DNA from: an uncultured Desulfobulbaceae bacterium
GTDB taxonomy: Bacteria > Desulfobacterota > Desulfobulbia > Desulfobulbales > Desulfobulbaceae
Direction of reading: 5' to 3'
Assembly (NCBI GenBank): GCA_945787305.1
Contig: CALZIH010000204.1
Coordinates: 1-9,308, forward strand
Length of the DNA: 9,308 bases
Shown one piece after another: positions 1 through 5,944 of the stretch. The first letter of the stretch is position 1, and each line of letters begins with the position of its first letter. The notes below the pieces were generated by a model. It made no database searches. It had not been told where the DNA came from and saw only the letters and a program-made list of their open reading frames with translations. Position numbers and translations under genes: made by a program.

Positions 1-20
1 AAGGGTGTTGAAAAGTATTT
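1..20 (+). repeat. Left terminal inverted repeat of the IS
   Basis: AAGGGTGTTGAAAAGTATTT pairs with the reverse complement of 1852-1871, with mismatches at three positions (3, 16 and 20). The outermost base could lie before the window. Confidence 0.8.
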
Positions 21-45
21 CCTGGAGCCTGTTTTCAGCTCAATC

Positions 46-69
46 AAGCTGCCAAAAACAGCTTTTTTT
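46..69 (+). terminator. Rho-independent-type terminator inside IS left end
   Basis: AAGCTG (46-51) and CAGCTT (59-64) form a 6-bp stem around a 7-nt loop, followed by a run of T ending at 69. It works only for plus-strand transcription. It would stop transcripts entering the element from the left flank and running antisense to the transposase gene, an insulating arrangement known in many insertion sequences. The stem is short, so strength is uncertain. Confidence 0.5.
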
Positions 70-133
70 CGTTTACTCACCGTTACTGCTACTTGATGTC
101 TAAAGCTTATCTGTCGTTTTCTGGACTTTGGAA

Positions 134-169
134 CCCTTTCAAGGGCAATCCCTGCTTGTTTCGACAAGC
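134..169. repeat. Two tandem small hairpins in IS subterminal region
   Basis: CCCTT/AAGGG (134-138 and 141-145) and GCTTGT/ACAAGC (154-159 and 164-169, with a TTCG loop on the plus strand) lie between the transposase stop and the left end. They may fold in the 3' part of the transposase mRNA or be transposase contact sites. No T run follows on the minus strand, so they are not a classical terminator for the gene. Confidence 0.35.
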
Positions 170-249
170 TGACTTTCAAGAATAATAACTAAGTGTAAGC
201 GAGTGGCTATTGGTTGGTGATTTGTTGTAATATTAAATAACTATACCTG

Positions 250-1755
250 TTAGGCTGCTTTTTGTTCTTGCAATATCGATATCTGTTGCGGCTTGTCAGC
301 AGCGTGTTTTCTTCGCATACCGGCCATTTTTATCAACAAGACTGCAATACTGCCCAATGTGCATCGGGCCATGGTAGCATGCTGGCTGCGTACCCGTACG
401 GTTTCAAGGCCGGTTTGATTTTTCAGGAGGTTAAAGGGGCGTTCACAGTTTTTGCGAATATCATGGGCCTGTTCTATCGATTCGACATGCCGGGGAATCC
501 GTTGGAACAGGCCGCTGTCGACAGGGATAAACCGACATTGTGGACAGGTTCCGGATATTTGACAATCACTGGAATGAGCGTCGCATTTATATTCATGCCT
601 TTCATCGATAACGCCCAGGTGGAGCATGGGAATAGAACACTCGGCATGACAGTAGACTGAGCCGGTATCGGTATCAACATGTTCAGGTACCGACACCTTG
701 GATGATGGCGGAGTGGTTACGATAACCCCTGTCTCCTGAAACAGAGAGCCATCTTTGTCATGGTAGGCCTCATCTGCGGTAATGAGTTGCAGTTCAATAC
801 CCATTGCTTGCGCCAGGTGAACCAGAAAAGGAAGAAAATGACTGTCGTGATGATTTGCCGGTGCCAGCAAAGACACCAGGGGAAAGCTTTGCCCTGTCTT
901 GGCATCAATGGCAGTCAGGGTATGCAGGCGGTAACCAATAACATATATTGATTTGTCCCGCTTGTTGCGCCGTTTACCGCAATCACAGTCAATATCATTG
1001 TAAATGCGTATCTTTTTTCCATTGATATTCAGGGATGCCAAGGGAAGTTTGCAATCACTTGCCAGTTCCGTAGAATCAATGCCATGGAGAATGTTGTCTC
1101 CAAGAAGTCCGGATTGGTTAAAGTGGTGGAGAATATACACCAGCAGGTTCACCTGCTGGGTGAATGAAAGTGCGCTGCGGAACTTACTGAGCTGGGTATG
1201 ATCAATCATCTCTTTTCTGCTCAGTGACAGGCCACAGAAGACACGGTTTTGCTTACGATCCAGGCCGAGATATTCTTCTGTGCAGAATTTACGATAACTG
1301 ATTTCAGGGTACTTGATCGCCTTGAGCAGTTCGGCACGAAATAAATTGGCGGGAAAGAGATCACGCATGGCCGGGCTGTATCCATCGTAAGATAACAATC
1401 GGTTGATGACTCCGTCATCGATCAGCTCGTCAACATGTCGAAGTTCGTCGTCCTTGATATACAGGGGAGAACGCTTGTAGCTGCTGAATTTTATGATACT
1501 GTTTTTATTAATCATATCGATAAATCGTGCCATTTCATCAAGTGTGATAATACCTGTGGTAGCAACCTGTTGTTCGATACCGAGCAATTCTGAAGGTGAT
1601 GCATTGATATCGCCATTGAAATCATATTCAGCGCTAAGCTCAGCCAGCACCTTGCGGGCAATTTCTTTTTTTATTTTCCTGCTGAGACGATTCCAGTTTG
1701 GATATTGTTTTTTCAGTTGTTTTCGGGCAAGGAGCTTGATATTCTTGTGATGCAT
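250..1755 (-). CDS. DDE-type IS transposase
   Basis: This is the transposase that would cut and join the element's ends. From an ATG at 1755 it is 501 aa. The N-terminal part (about 1-110) is basic and probably binds DNA. The catalytic domain carries Asp227 (GIDST), Asp328 (TADEAY) and Glu438 (NCERPFN), a DDE triad. A cysteine cluster (Cys369, 373, 391, 398, 404 and 407) sits between the second Asp and the Glu, as in IS1182-like proteins, and may bind zinc. The C-terminus (NLLKNQTGLETVRVRS) resembles the DDE_Tnp_1_6 type. The frame stays open to a TTG at 1800. I chose the ATG because GGAGG lies 5 nt before it and because a TATAAT box at 1803-1808 would start transcription near 1796, downstream of that TTG. 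No internal stop or frameshift is seen, so the gene looks active. Family assignment below DDE level is tentative. Confidence 0.9.
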   Translation of the reverse strand: MHHKNIKLLARKQLKKQYPNWNRLSRKIKKEIARKVLAELSAEYDFNGDINASPSELLGIEQQVATTGIITLDEMARFIDMINKNSIIKFSSYKRSPLYIKDDELRHVDELIDDGVINRLLSYDGYSPAMRDLFPANLFRAELLKAIKYPEISYRKFCTEEYLGLDRKQNRVFCGLSLSRKEMIDHTQLSKFRSALSFTQQVNLLVYILHHFNQSGLLGDNILHGIDSTELASDCKLPLASLNINGKKIRIYNDIDCDCGKRRNKRDKSIYVIGYRLHTLTAIDAKTGQSFPLVSLLAPANHHDSHFLPFLVHLAQAMGIELQLITADEAYHDKDGSLFQETGVIVTTPPSSKVSVPEHVDTDTGSVYCHAECSIPMLHLGVIDERHEYKCDAHSSDCQISGTCPQCRFIPVDSGLFQRIPRHVESIEQAHDIRKNCERPFNLLKNQTGLETVRVRSQHATMARCTLGSIAVLLIKMAGMRRKHAADKPQQISILQEQKAA

Positions 1756-1802
1756 AAAAGCCTCCGTTTTGATTGGATTTTTTTTGGTCGAAATTTTCAA
1801 CC

Positions 1803-1831
1803 ATTATAGGGGCTTTTATGCTTTATGTCAC
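1803..1831 (-). promoter_or_regulatory. Transposase promoter, GTGACA-17-TATAAT
   Basis: On the minus strand the -35 box GTGACA (1826-1831) and the perfect -10 box TATAAT (1803-1808) are separated by 17 bp, a near-ideal sigma-70 promoter just inside the right end. A CTGT/ACAG inverted repeat (1831-1842) abuts the -35 box. The predicted start near 1796 supports the ATG at 1755 as the translation start. Confidence 0.7.
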
Positions 1832-1851
1832 TGTTTTTACAGAGTGATTAT

Positions 1852-1871
1852 TAATTCTTTTCAACACCTTT
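1852..1871 (-). repeat. Right terminal inverted repeat of the IS
   Basis: Read on the minus strand it is AAAGGTGTTGAAAAGAATTA, matching the left end at 17 of 20 positions. It marks the boundary between the element and the iron-transport operon tail. Confidence 0.8.
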
Positions 1872-1915
1872 ATGTTGTCTGTAATTTTGAGTTAGTGGCT
1901 GACATGGGTAAGGAT

Positions 1916-1929
1916 GGTCATAAATGACC
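1916..1929. repeat. Small inverted repeat after the iron ABC operon
   Basis: GGTCAT and ATGACC are separated by 2 bp directly after the ATPase stop codon. It could be the base of a weak 3' hairpin, but no T run follows on the minus strand, so I do not call it a terminator. Confidence 0.3.
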
Positions 1930-1930
1930 G

Positions 1931-2995
1931 TTATCGAGGTGCTTGTTTCGGGAAAACGATCAGGTTGTCGACCTCCGGTGTAATGCCAATGGCTTCCCCA
2001 ATGTCGTGGTTGTGATGGCTGGAAACCAAAGCCTGGCATTGCTCACCGGAATTAAGCCCTAGCTGGTAAAGAATGTTCGGCCCACGAAATGATTTATGCA
2101 AAACCTTCGCCTGCACGGGGGAGTCCTCAACGTGAAGAATGTCTTCAGGCCTCAGCAGCAAGTCCACCTCACAGCCCGATTCGCAGGGCAGTGAAAGGTT
2201 CCCTTCTAGAATGCCGAGGCTGCACTTGACTTTTTCAGGCGCAGCAATCCGGCCACTAATAAGGCAGCCTTCACCAACGAAAGTAGCGACTTCAAGGTTC
2301 GTCGGCTTATGGTAGATGTCGTAAGCGCTATCCCATTGCTGCATCCTCCCCTCGAAAAGCACTCCTATCTTGTCTGCAACCGAAAAGGCTTCGTGCTGGT
2401 TGTGGGTAACAAGCAAGGCTGTAGTTCCAGCTTCTTTGAGGATATCGCGCACCTCCACCGTTAAACGATCTCTGAGCAAAGCATCGAGATTTGAGAAAGG
2501 CTCATCAAGTAGCAGTAGGTTCGGCTCTGGTGCAAGCGCGCGGGCCAGTGCTACACGCTGCTGTTGTCCTCCGGAAATTTCATGGGGATATTTCCGTCCT
2601 TCGTCAGCCAGCCCGACCAACTCCAATAAGTTCTCAATTCGTGCCTTTCTCTTTTCCTGCACTGCCTTGCTTAAGCCAAACCCAACATTCTCACGTATCG
2701 TCAGATGTGGAAAAAGAGCGTAGTCCTGAAACACCATGCCAATGCATCTTTTTTCTGGGGCCACATTAACAGATGGAGACGAAACTGTTACGCCATCCAG
2801 CTTGATGGTGCCTTTTTCGAGCTGTTCAAAGCCGGCTATCATACGCAGCAAGGTGGTTTTGCCACAGCCGCTTGGCCCAAGCAAACAGCCAATTTCGCTC
2901 TTGTCGAGGGAAAAAGTTACATCCCTGCAGACCTTTTTGTTCCCATATGACTTGGTCGCAGCCTCAACGTGGAGCAATGGTTGTTTTTTTGTCAT
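1931..2995 (-). CDS. fbpC: Ferric iron ABC transporter ATP-binding protein
   Basis: This is the cytoplasmic ATPase that powers the adjacent permease, probably for Fe(III). It is 354 aa from the ATG at 2995. All nucleotide-binding motifs are intact: Walker A GPSGCGKTT (40-48), Q-loop Gln90 in VFQDYALFPH, signature SGGQQQR (141-147), Walker B LLLLDE (160-165), D-loop Asp171 and H-loop His198. The region after about 235 fits a TOBE_2-like regulatory domain as in FbpC/PotA/MalK relatives. A second ATG at 2999-3001 overlaps the permease stop as ATGA. I prefer 2995 because GGAG lies 8 nt upstream, whereas the same site is only 2-3 nt from the earlier ATG. Either way translation is coupled to the permease. 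It is the last gene of the operon, and the IS begins 59 bp beyond it. Iron is inferred from the FbpA-like binding protein; the ATPase alone does not define the substrate. Confidence 0.9.
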   Translation of the reverse strand: MTKKQPLLHVEAATKSYGNKKVCRDVTFSLDKSEIGCLLGPSGCGKTTLLRMIAGFEQLEKGTIKLDGVTVSSPSVNVAPEKRCIGMVFQDYALFPHLTIRENVGFGLSKAVQEKRKARIENLLELVGLADEGRKYPHEISGGQQQRVALARALAPEPNLLLLDEPFSNLDALLRDRLTVEVRDILKEAGTTALLVTHNQHEAFSVADKIGVLFEGRMQQWDSAYDIYHKPTNLEVATFVGEGCLISGRIAAPEKVKCSLGILEGNLSLPCESGCEVDLLLRPEDILHVEDSPVQAKVLHKSFRGPNILYQLGLNSGEQCQALVSSHHNHDIGEAIGITPEVDNLIVFPKQAPR

Positions 2996-2997
2996 GA

Positions 2998-3930
2998 TCA
3001 TTTCTCCGAATGTCGGGTAAGTAAAATGACGGGGATCAGGGAGGCCAGAATCAGACACAGAGCAGGTAAAGCGGCACGTTCCCACTCGCCTTCGCTGGTA
3101 AGTTCATAAATTTTCACAGCCAGAGTGTCCCAGCCGAAGGGGCGGGTCATGAGAGTAATGGGCATCTCCTTGATCACATCAACCATCACAAGTATGAAAG
3201 CAGTGAGCATGCCATTTCGTAGCAACGGCAGGTGCACCTGCTTTATAAGATTAGCTCCCTTAACCCCTGAAAGGGCCGCGGCTTCGTCAAGGCTTGGGTT
3301 AATGCTCTGCATAGCACTATCTACAGCGCCAAATCCTGCAGCCATAAAGCGGACCATGTAGGCCATGAACATTACCACCAGCGTCCCCTGGAGCAGAGGA
3401 CCGGTCTTTGTAGAGAAAAACATAGCCATCAGGTTCTGGAGTTGAGTATCCAGCCAGGCGCTTGGAATGAATATGCCTACCGCAAGGACAGTTCCGGGCA
3501 GAGCATAACCAACTGTGGAAACCTTGCAGAGGATAATGTTGAGCCTCGATGGGGAGCGTCTCTTCGCATAACTGAGAAGCAGGGCTGCGGAGCAGGTGAG
3601 CAGCGCTGCACCTAGACCGAGTGTAAGCGTCTTCACCGCAAGCGAACTATAGGCGGGCAAGACGTTGTCACGGATCGATTCATAAACCCATATTACAAGC
3701 TGGATCACTGGAAGGATAAAGGCGATTGTCATAACGACTGTGCAAAAGACAGTAGCCCAAATAGCATGTTTGCCCTGGAGGACGATTCGGCTATGAGTTG
3801 CGCTACTCTTGGCCAGGGTGTGAAACCTCATCCTGGAACGATACTGTGCCTCCACCATGATGAGAGCAAGCGCAAATAGAACATGGATGAAAGCTGAGCT
3901 GCTGCCTGTAAAGAGAAAAAACCGAACCAC
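2998..3930 (-). CDS. fbpB: Iron ABC permease, C-terminal half (frameshifted)
   Basis: This is the second half of the FbpB-like permease in the -1 frame relative to the first half. The frame is open from a GTG at 3930, but family-like sequence begins only near residue 14-17 (HVLFALALIMVEAQ), so most of the first 15 residues are probably not native. Hydrophobic segments lie near 15-27, 58-82, 100-121, 137-156, 181-202 and in the C-terminal part, with the second EAA loop at 216 (EAAALSGVKG...LP). No ribosome-binding site precedes the GTG and it lies inside the first half, so independent translation is doubtful. The stop TGA at 2998-3000 overlaps the possible ATPase start. The overlap with the first half is 103 bp. 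Confidence 0.75.
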   Translation of the reverse strand: MVRFFLFTGSSSAFIHVLFALALIMVEAQYRSRMRFHTLAKSSATHSRIVLQGKHAIWATVFCTVVMTIAFILPVIQLVIWVYESIRDNVLPAYSSLAVKTLTLGLGAALLTCSAALLLSYAKRRSPSRLNIILCKVSTVGYALPGTVLAVGIFIPSAWLDTQLQNLMAMFFSTKTGPLLQGTLVVMFMAYMVRFMAAGFGAVDSAMQSINPSLDEAAALSGVKGANLIKQVHLPLLRNGMLTAFILVMVDVIKEMPITLMTRPFGWDTLAVKIYELTSEGEWERAALPALCLILASLIPVILLTRHSEK

Positions 3931-4622
3931 GCCTTGTATATTGCGGTGGTGAAGGTGTCGTAATTGAATATGGAGACTGCACCGAAATCAGCAAGGGTCT
4001 CCATCAGAACCAAAGCGAGACCACTGACGATCCACGGACGTGCCATGGGCAGTGTCACTTTGAAAAAGCTCTTCCACGGTCCCACCCCAAGAGTCCTCGC
4101 TGCCTCAGTTAATCCCTGCCCCTGGCTGAGGAATGCGGCCCTGCTGAGCAGGTAAACGTATGGATAAAGAGTAAGGCTGAGTACCAGTATGACAAATGGG
4201 GTGGACCTGACCTCGACCATTGTTCGCTCAAGCAAGGGAAGACTGCGAATTGCAGATTGAACCGGTCCGGTGAAGTCCATTACCCCGATGAAGATGAAAG
4301 CGAGAACATAAGCTGGCATTGCCAAGGGTAAGATAAGAGCCCAGGAAAATATCCGTCTGCCAGGGAAGGAGCATGCACCTGTGAGCCATCCAAGTGAAAC
4401 ACCGAGTACGGAGGTGCAAATTAGAACGCCCATACTCAACAAAAAGGTGTTGAGTATGAGCGAACTCAGGATTGTTTCAGCAAGGTGGTTCCAGATGTCA
4501 CGTTCCGGTTTGAACACGGACGAGAGTAGAACCCCAATGGGCACCACCACCATGCCTGCAATGATAAAGGCGATACACTGCCAGTAATCAAACCGAGCCT
4601 TTACTGGAAAATGCAGTTTCAT
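3828..4622 (-). CDS. fbpB: Iron ABC permease, N-terminal half (frameshifted)
   Basis: Residues 1 to about 246 are the first half of an FbpB-like inner-membrane permease. Hydrophobic segments lie near 14-36, 55-80, 91-115, 142-160 and 197-217, and the first EAA loop starts at 173 (EAARTLGVG...LP) to contact the ATPase. The conserved AWFGFFSLQAAAQLSS (231-246) is typical of the family. After it the frame drifts into about 18 unrelated residues (MFYLRLLSSWWRHSIVPG) and stops. The ATG at 4622 is 8 nt after the stop of the binding-protein gene. A GGGAG abuts it directly, closer than usual, which suggests reinitiation by coupled ribosomes. This half alone lacks the second transport half and is unlikely to work unless the C-terminal part is supplied by frameshifting. 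Confidence 0.8.
   Translation of the reverse strand: MKLHFPVKARFDYWQCIAFIIAGMVVVPIGVLLSSVFKPERDIWNHLAETILSSLILNTFLLSMGVLICTSVLGVSLGWLTGACSFPGRRIFSWALILPLAMPAYVLAFIFIGVMDFTGPVQSAIRSLPLLERTMVEVRSTPFVILVLSLTLYPYVYLLSRAAFLSQGQGLTEAARTLGVGPWKSFFKVTLPMARPWIVSGLALVLMETLADFGAVSIFNYDTFTTAIYKAWFGFFSLQAAAQLSSMFYLRLLSSWWRHSIVPG
3915..3921 (-). other. In-frame U UUU UUC slippery heptamer
   Basis: On the minus strand the permease reads GGT TTT TTC, so the heptamer T TTT TTC is exactly in the X XXY YYZ phase of a -1 slippery site. A -1 slip here enters the frame of the C-terminal half and gives a full-length permease in which about a dozen residues differ. The six-T run could also allow RNA polymerase slippage. 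No strong downstream stem or pseudoknot was recognised by eye. Confidence 0.4.
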
Positions 4623-4630
4623 CTCCCTGC

Positions 4631-5635
4631 TTATTTATAGCTCACGCGATCCATGAGCTTAATCGCATTCCCCTGGAGTTCACCGTACTTGGCGACATTC
4701 ATTGGGTTGCTTTTAAACTCTCCCCATTTTTCCACAACCGGATCAGCCGCCACTTTTTTATTAACGGGGTACTCCATATTTAAACCGGCAAACTGAGCCT
4801 GTGCCTCTTCACCGGAGAGCCATTCGATCAGCATGAGCGCACCTTCTTTATTCTTGGCATTGGCTGTGATACCAGCGCCGCTGACATTCACGTGGACACC
4901 GCTGGATTGTTGGTTCGGCCAGAAAATCGCCAGTGGCAGCTCGGGCTTCTTCTTCATAAGTCGACCAAAGTAGTAGGTATTGACGATGGCTGCGTCCCCG
5001 ATACCTGCAGCAACGGCCTCAAGTGCCTTGGTATCATTGCTGAAAGGGTCAACAGCCAAGTTGCGCACCCAGCCGGCGACTATATTTTCGGCTTCTTTTT
5101 CACCATGCTCGGCAATGAGTGAGGCCACCAGGGACTGGTTGTATACTTTCTTTGAAGTACGCAAGACCAGGCGCCCCTTCCATTCCGGCTTGGCAAGATC
5201 TTCGTAGCTAGTCAGCTCCTTGCCGGCCTCGGTGTTGGTGTTATAGACGATTGTCCGGGCACGAACCGATAGACCGAACCACCTTCCTTGAGGATCTCTG
5301 AGGTTGGCGGGCACATTGGCGTTGAGTGCGTCTGAGCTGACGGGCTGAAGTACACCCTCTTCAGCTGCCTGCCAAAGATTCCCCGCGTCGACGGTGATAA
5401 AAATATCTGCGGGACTGTTAACTCCTTCAGCCTTTAACCGCTCCAGCAATGCACCTGCTTTACCTGTTATGTATTTAACATCAATGCCCGTATTTTGAGT
5501 GTACAGGTCAAATAATGGTTTAATGAGATGCTCTTTGCGAGCTGTGTAAACAACAATTTCTTCCTTAGCAAAAGATGATATTGTCGGCATCGCCACAAAT
5601 ATAGCTATCAGTACGAAAAACACTCTTGTCGTCAC
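4631..5635 (-). CDS. fbpA: Periplasmic ferric iron-binding protein
   Basis: This is the extracytoplasmic solute-binding protein of the iron ABC transporter, 334 aa, of the FbpA/FutA type. Residues 1-23 are a signal peptide with probable cleavage at SFA/KE. The mature protein opens with IVVYTAR (27-33), then GLSVRARTIVYN (121-132), VYNQSLVA (164-171) and the paired tyrosines NTYYFGR (219-225). In this family paired tyrosines bind Fe(III), and Tyr30, Tyr165, Tyr221 and Tyr222 are the likely ligands here. The start is GTG at 5635, preceded by AAAGAGG with 5 nt spacing. It is the first gene of the operon, and the permease ATG follows its stop by 8 nt. A promoter candidate lies at 5718-5746. The iron substrate is inferred from the tyrosine pattern. 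A related metal remains possible. Confidence 0.9.
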   Translation of the reverse strand: MTTRVFFVLIAIFVAMPTISSFAKEEIVVYTARKEHLIKPLFDLYTQNTGIDVKYITGKAGALLERLKAEGVNSPADIFITVDAGNLWQAAEEGVLQPVSSDALNANVPANLRDPQGRWFGLSVRARTIVYNTNTEAGKELTSYEDLAKPEWKGRLVLRTSKKVYNQSLVASLIAEHGEKEAENIVAGWVRNLAVDPFSNDTKALEAVAAGIGDAAIVNTYYFGRLMKKKPELPLAIFWPNQQSSGVHVNVSGAGITANAKNKEGALMLIEWLSGEEAQAQFAGLNMEYPVNKKVAADPVVEKWGEFKSNPMNVAKYGELQGNAIKLMDRVSYK

Positions 5636-5671
5636 GGTAACCTCTTTAAATTTAATAATAATTTTTAGTTT

Positions 5672-5692
5672 AATTCCGAAAAACCCGGAATT
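5672..5692 (-). promoter_or_regulatory. Leader hairpin or operator before iron-binding gene
   Basis: AATTCCG and CGGAATT are perfect 7-bp arms around a 7-nt loop. They fall between the predicted transcription start near 5711 and the GTG at 5635. It could be an mRNA hairpin or a dyad operator for a dimeric repressor. There is no U run on the minus strand, so it is not a terminator. Confidence 0.4.
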
Positions 5693-5717
5693 TAGACGTT
5701 CTTTTAAAAGTTTGGGG

Positions 5718-5746
5718 ACCCTAAAAGTAAATAGCGCCTATGTCAA
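5718..5746 (-). promoter_or_regulatory. Candidate promoter of the iron ABC operon
   Basis: The minus strand reads a perfect -35 box TTGACA (5741-5746), a 17-bp spacer and TAGGGT (5718-5723) as -10. The -10 box matches consensus at only three positions, so the promoter may be weak or activator-dependent. The predicted leader is about 75 nt. Confidence 0.4.
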
Positions 5747-5806
5747 GAAAAAAATACCACAGTGTAGCAGTTCCCGTCTTGGTTTGAAAAATATTTGTGA
5801 ATTTAT

Positions 5807-5822
5807 TTTGATAAATATCAAA
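5807..5822. promoter_or_regulatory. 16-bp palindrome, possible metal-regulator site
   Basis: TTTGATA-AA-TATCAAA is a perfect dyad with a 2-bp centre. It lies about 60 bp upstream of both candidate -35 boxes. The GATA/TATC halves are loosely like Fur-family half-sites (GATAAT/ATTATC), but this is not a textbook Fur box. Confidence 0.35.
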
Positions 5823-5874
5823 TTCTTAAAAAGAAAGCGAGACTGTAAATCTTGTAATTCAAAAAGTTTGATTA

Positions 5875-5887
5875 TCAAGTAACTTGA
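5875..5887. promoter_or_regulatory. 13-bp palindrome over the -35 box, likely MarR operator
   Basis: TCAAGT-A-ACTTGA is a perfect 6+1+6 dyad. Its right arm covers the first four bases of the TTGACA -35 box, so a bound repressor would block RNA polymerase. A shorter dyad TTGAT-T-ATCAA (5868-5878) overlaps its left edge. MarR dimers typically bind such dyads over their own promoters, and the operon encodes a MarR protein. Confidence 0.5.
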
Positions 5888-5911
5888 CAGTTGATGTTTT
5901 TTTGATATGTT
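5884..5911 (+). promoter_or_regulatory. Promoter of the NicO-like permease and marR operon
   Basis: A perfect -35 TTGACA (5884-5889), a 16-bp spacer and TATGTT (5906-5911, 4 of 6 matches) form a sigma-70 promoter. Transcription would start near 5918, giving a leader of about 27 nt that includes the AGGAG at 5930-5934. Confidence 0.55.
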
Positions 5912-5944
5912 GTCTTCTTAAATTTTATTAGGAGAAGATGAGCC

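Larger units (their letters stand above)
1..1871 (-). mobile_element. Complete insertion sequence with one DDE transposase
   Basis: The first 20 bases and the reverse complement of 1852-1871 match at 17 of 20 positions and share the core GGTGTTGAAAAG. They bracket a single transposase gene and its promoter, so this is a whole element of about 1.87 kb. The window begins at the left repeat, so the left flank and any target-site duplication cannot be seen. The element lies 59 bp past the stop codon of the iron-transport ATPase gene and is co-oriented with that operon, so it does not interrupt a visible gene. The 249 bp between the left end and the transposase stop hold no gene. They contain a plus-strand terminator (46-69) and two small hairpins (134-145 and 154-169). 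The transposase C-terminus resembles IS1182/ISNCY-type elements, but I cannot assign the family firmly. Confidence 0.85.
2998..4622 (-). pseudogene. fbpB: Frameshifted FbpB-type iron permease, whole span
   Basis: The span covers a permease of about 541 aa, the usual length for FbpB, if one base missing near 3875-3890 is restored. Reading runs in one frame from the ATG at 4622 to about 3887, and homologous sequence continues one frame back to the stop at 2998. The two halves carry one EAA-type permease loop each, as expected for an internally duplicated FbpB. All flanking operon genes look intact, so the break may be recent, a sequencing error, or rescued by slippage. The halves are described separately. 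Confidence 0.75.
5636..5944. promoter_or_regulatory. Divergent regulatory region, iron ABC versus NicO-marR
   Basis: This AT-rich 309-bp spacer carries no credible gene. From left to right it holds the ribosome-binding site and leader hairpin of the iron operon (5672-5692), a minus-strand promoter candidate (5718-5746), a 16-bp palindrome (5807-5822), two overlapping palindromes (5868-5878 and 5875-5887) and the plus-strand promoter (5884-5911). A perfect 10-bp palindrome CTTTTAAAAG lies at 5701-5710. The crowding of palindromes suggests more than one DNA-binding regulator, and iron and another metal are the natural signals given the two operons. I do not see a clear consensus Fur box. Confidence 0.6.

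Noticed and set aside
1916..1929. Terminator for the iron ABC operon
   Set aside because: The dyad is only 6 bp and no T run follows on the minus strand.
2998..4622. Two genuine separate permease subunits, as in PotB/PotC-type transporters
   Set aside because: The second half has no ribosome-binding site, begins inside the first gene with non-homologous residues and lacks a proper N-terminus. The combined length fits single-chain FbpB.
5807..5822. Definite Fur box
   Set aside because: The palindrome shares GATA/TATC halves, but it does not match the 19-bp Fur consensus well enough to name it.
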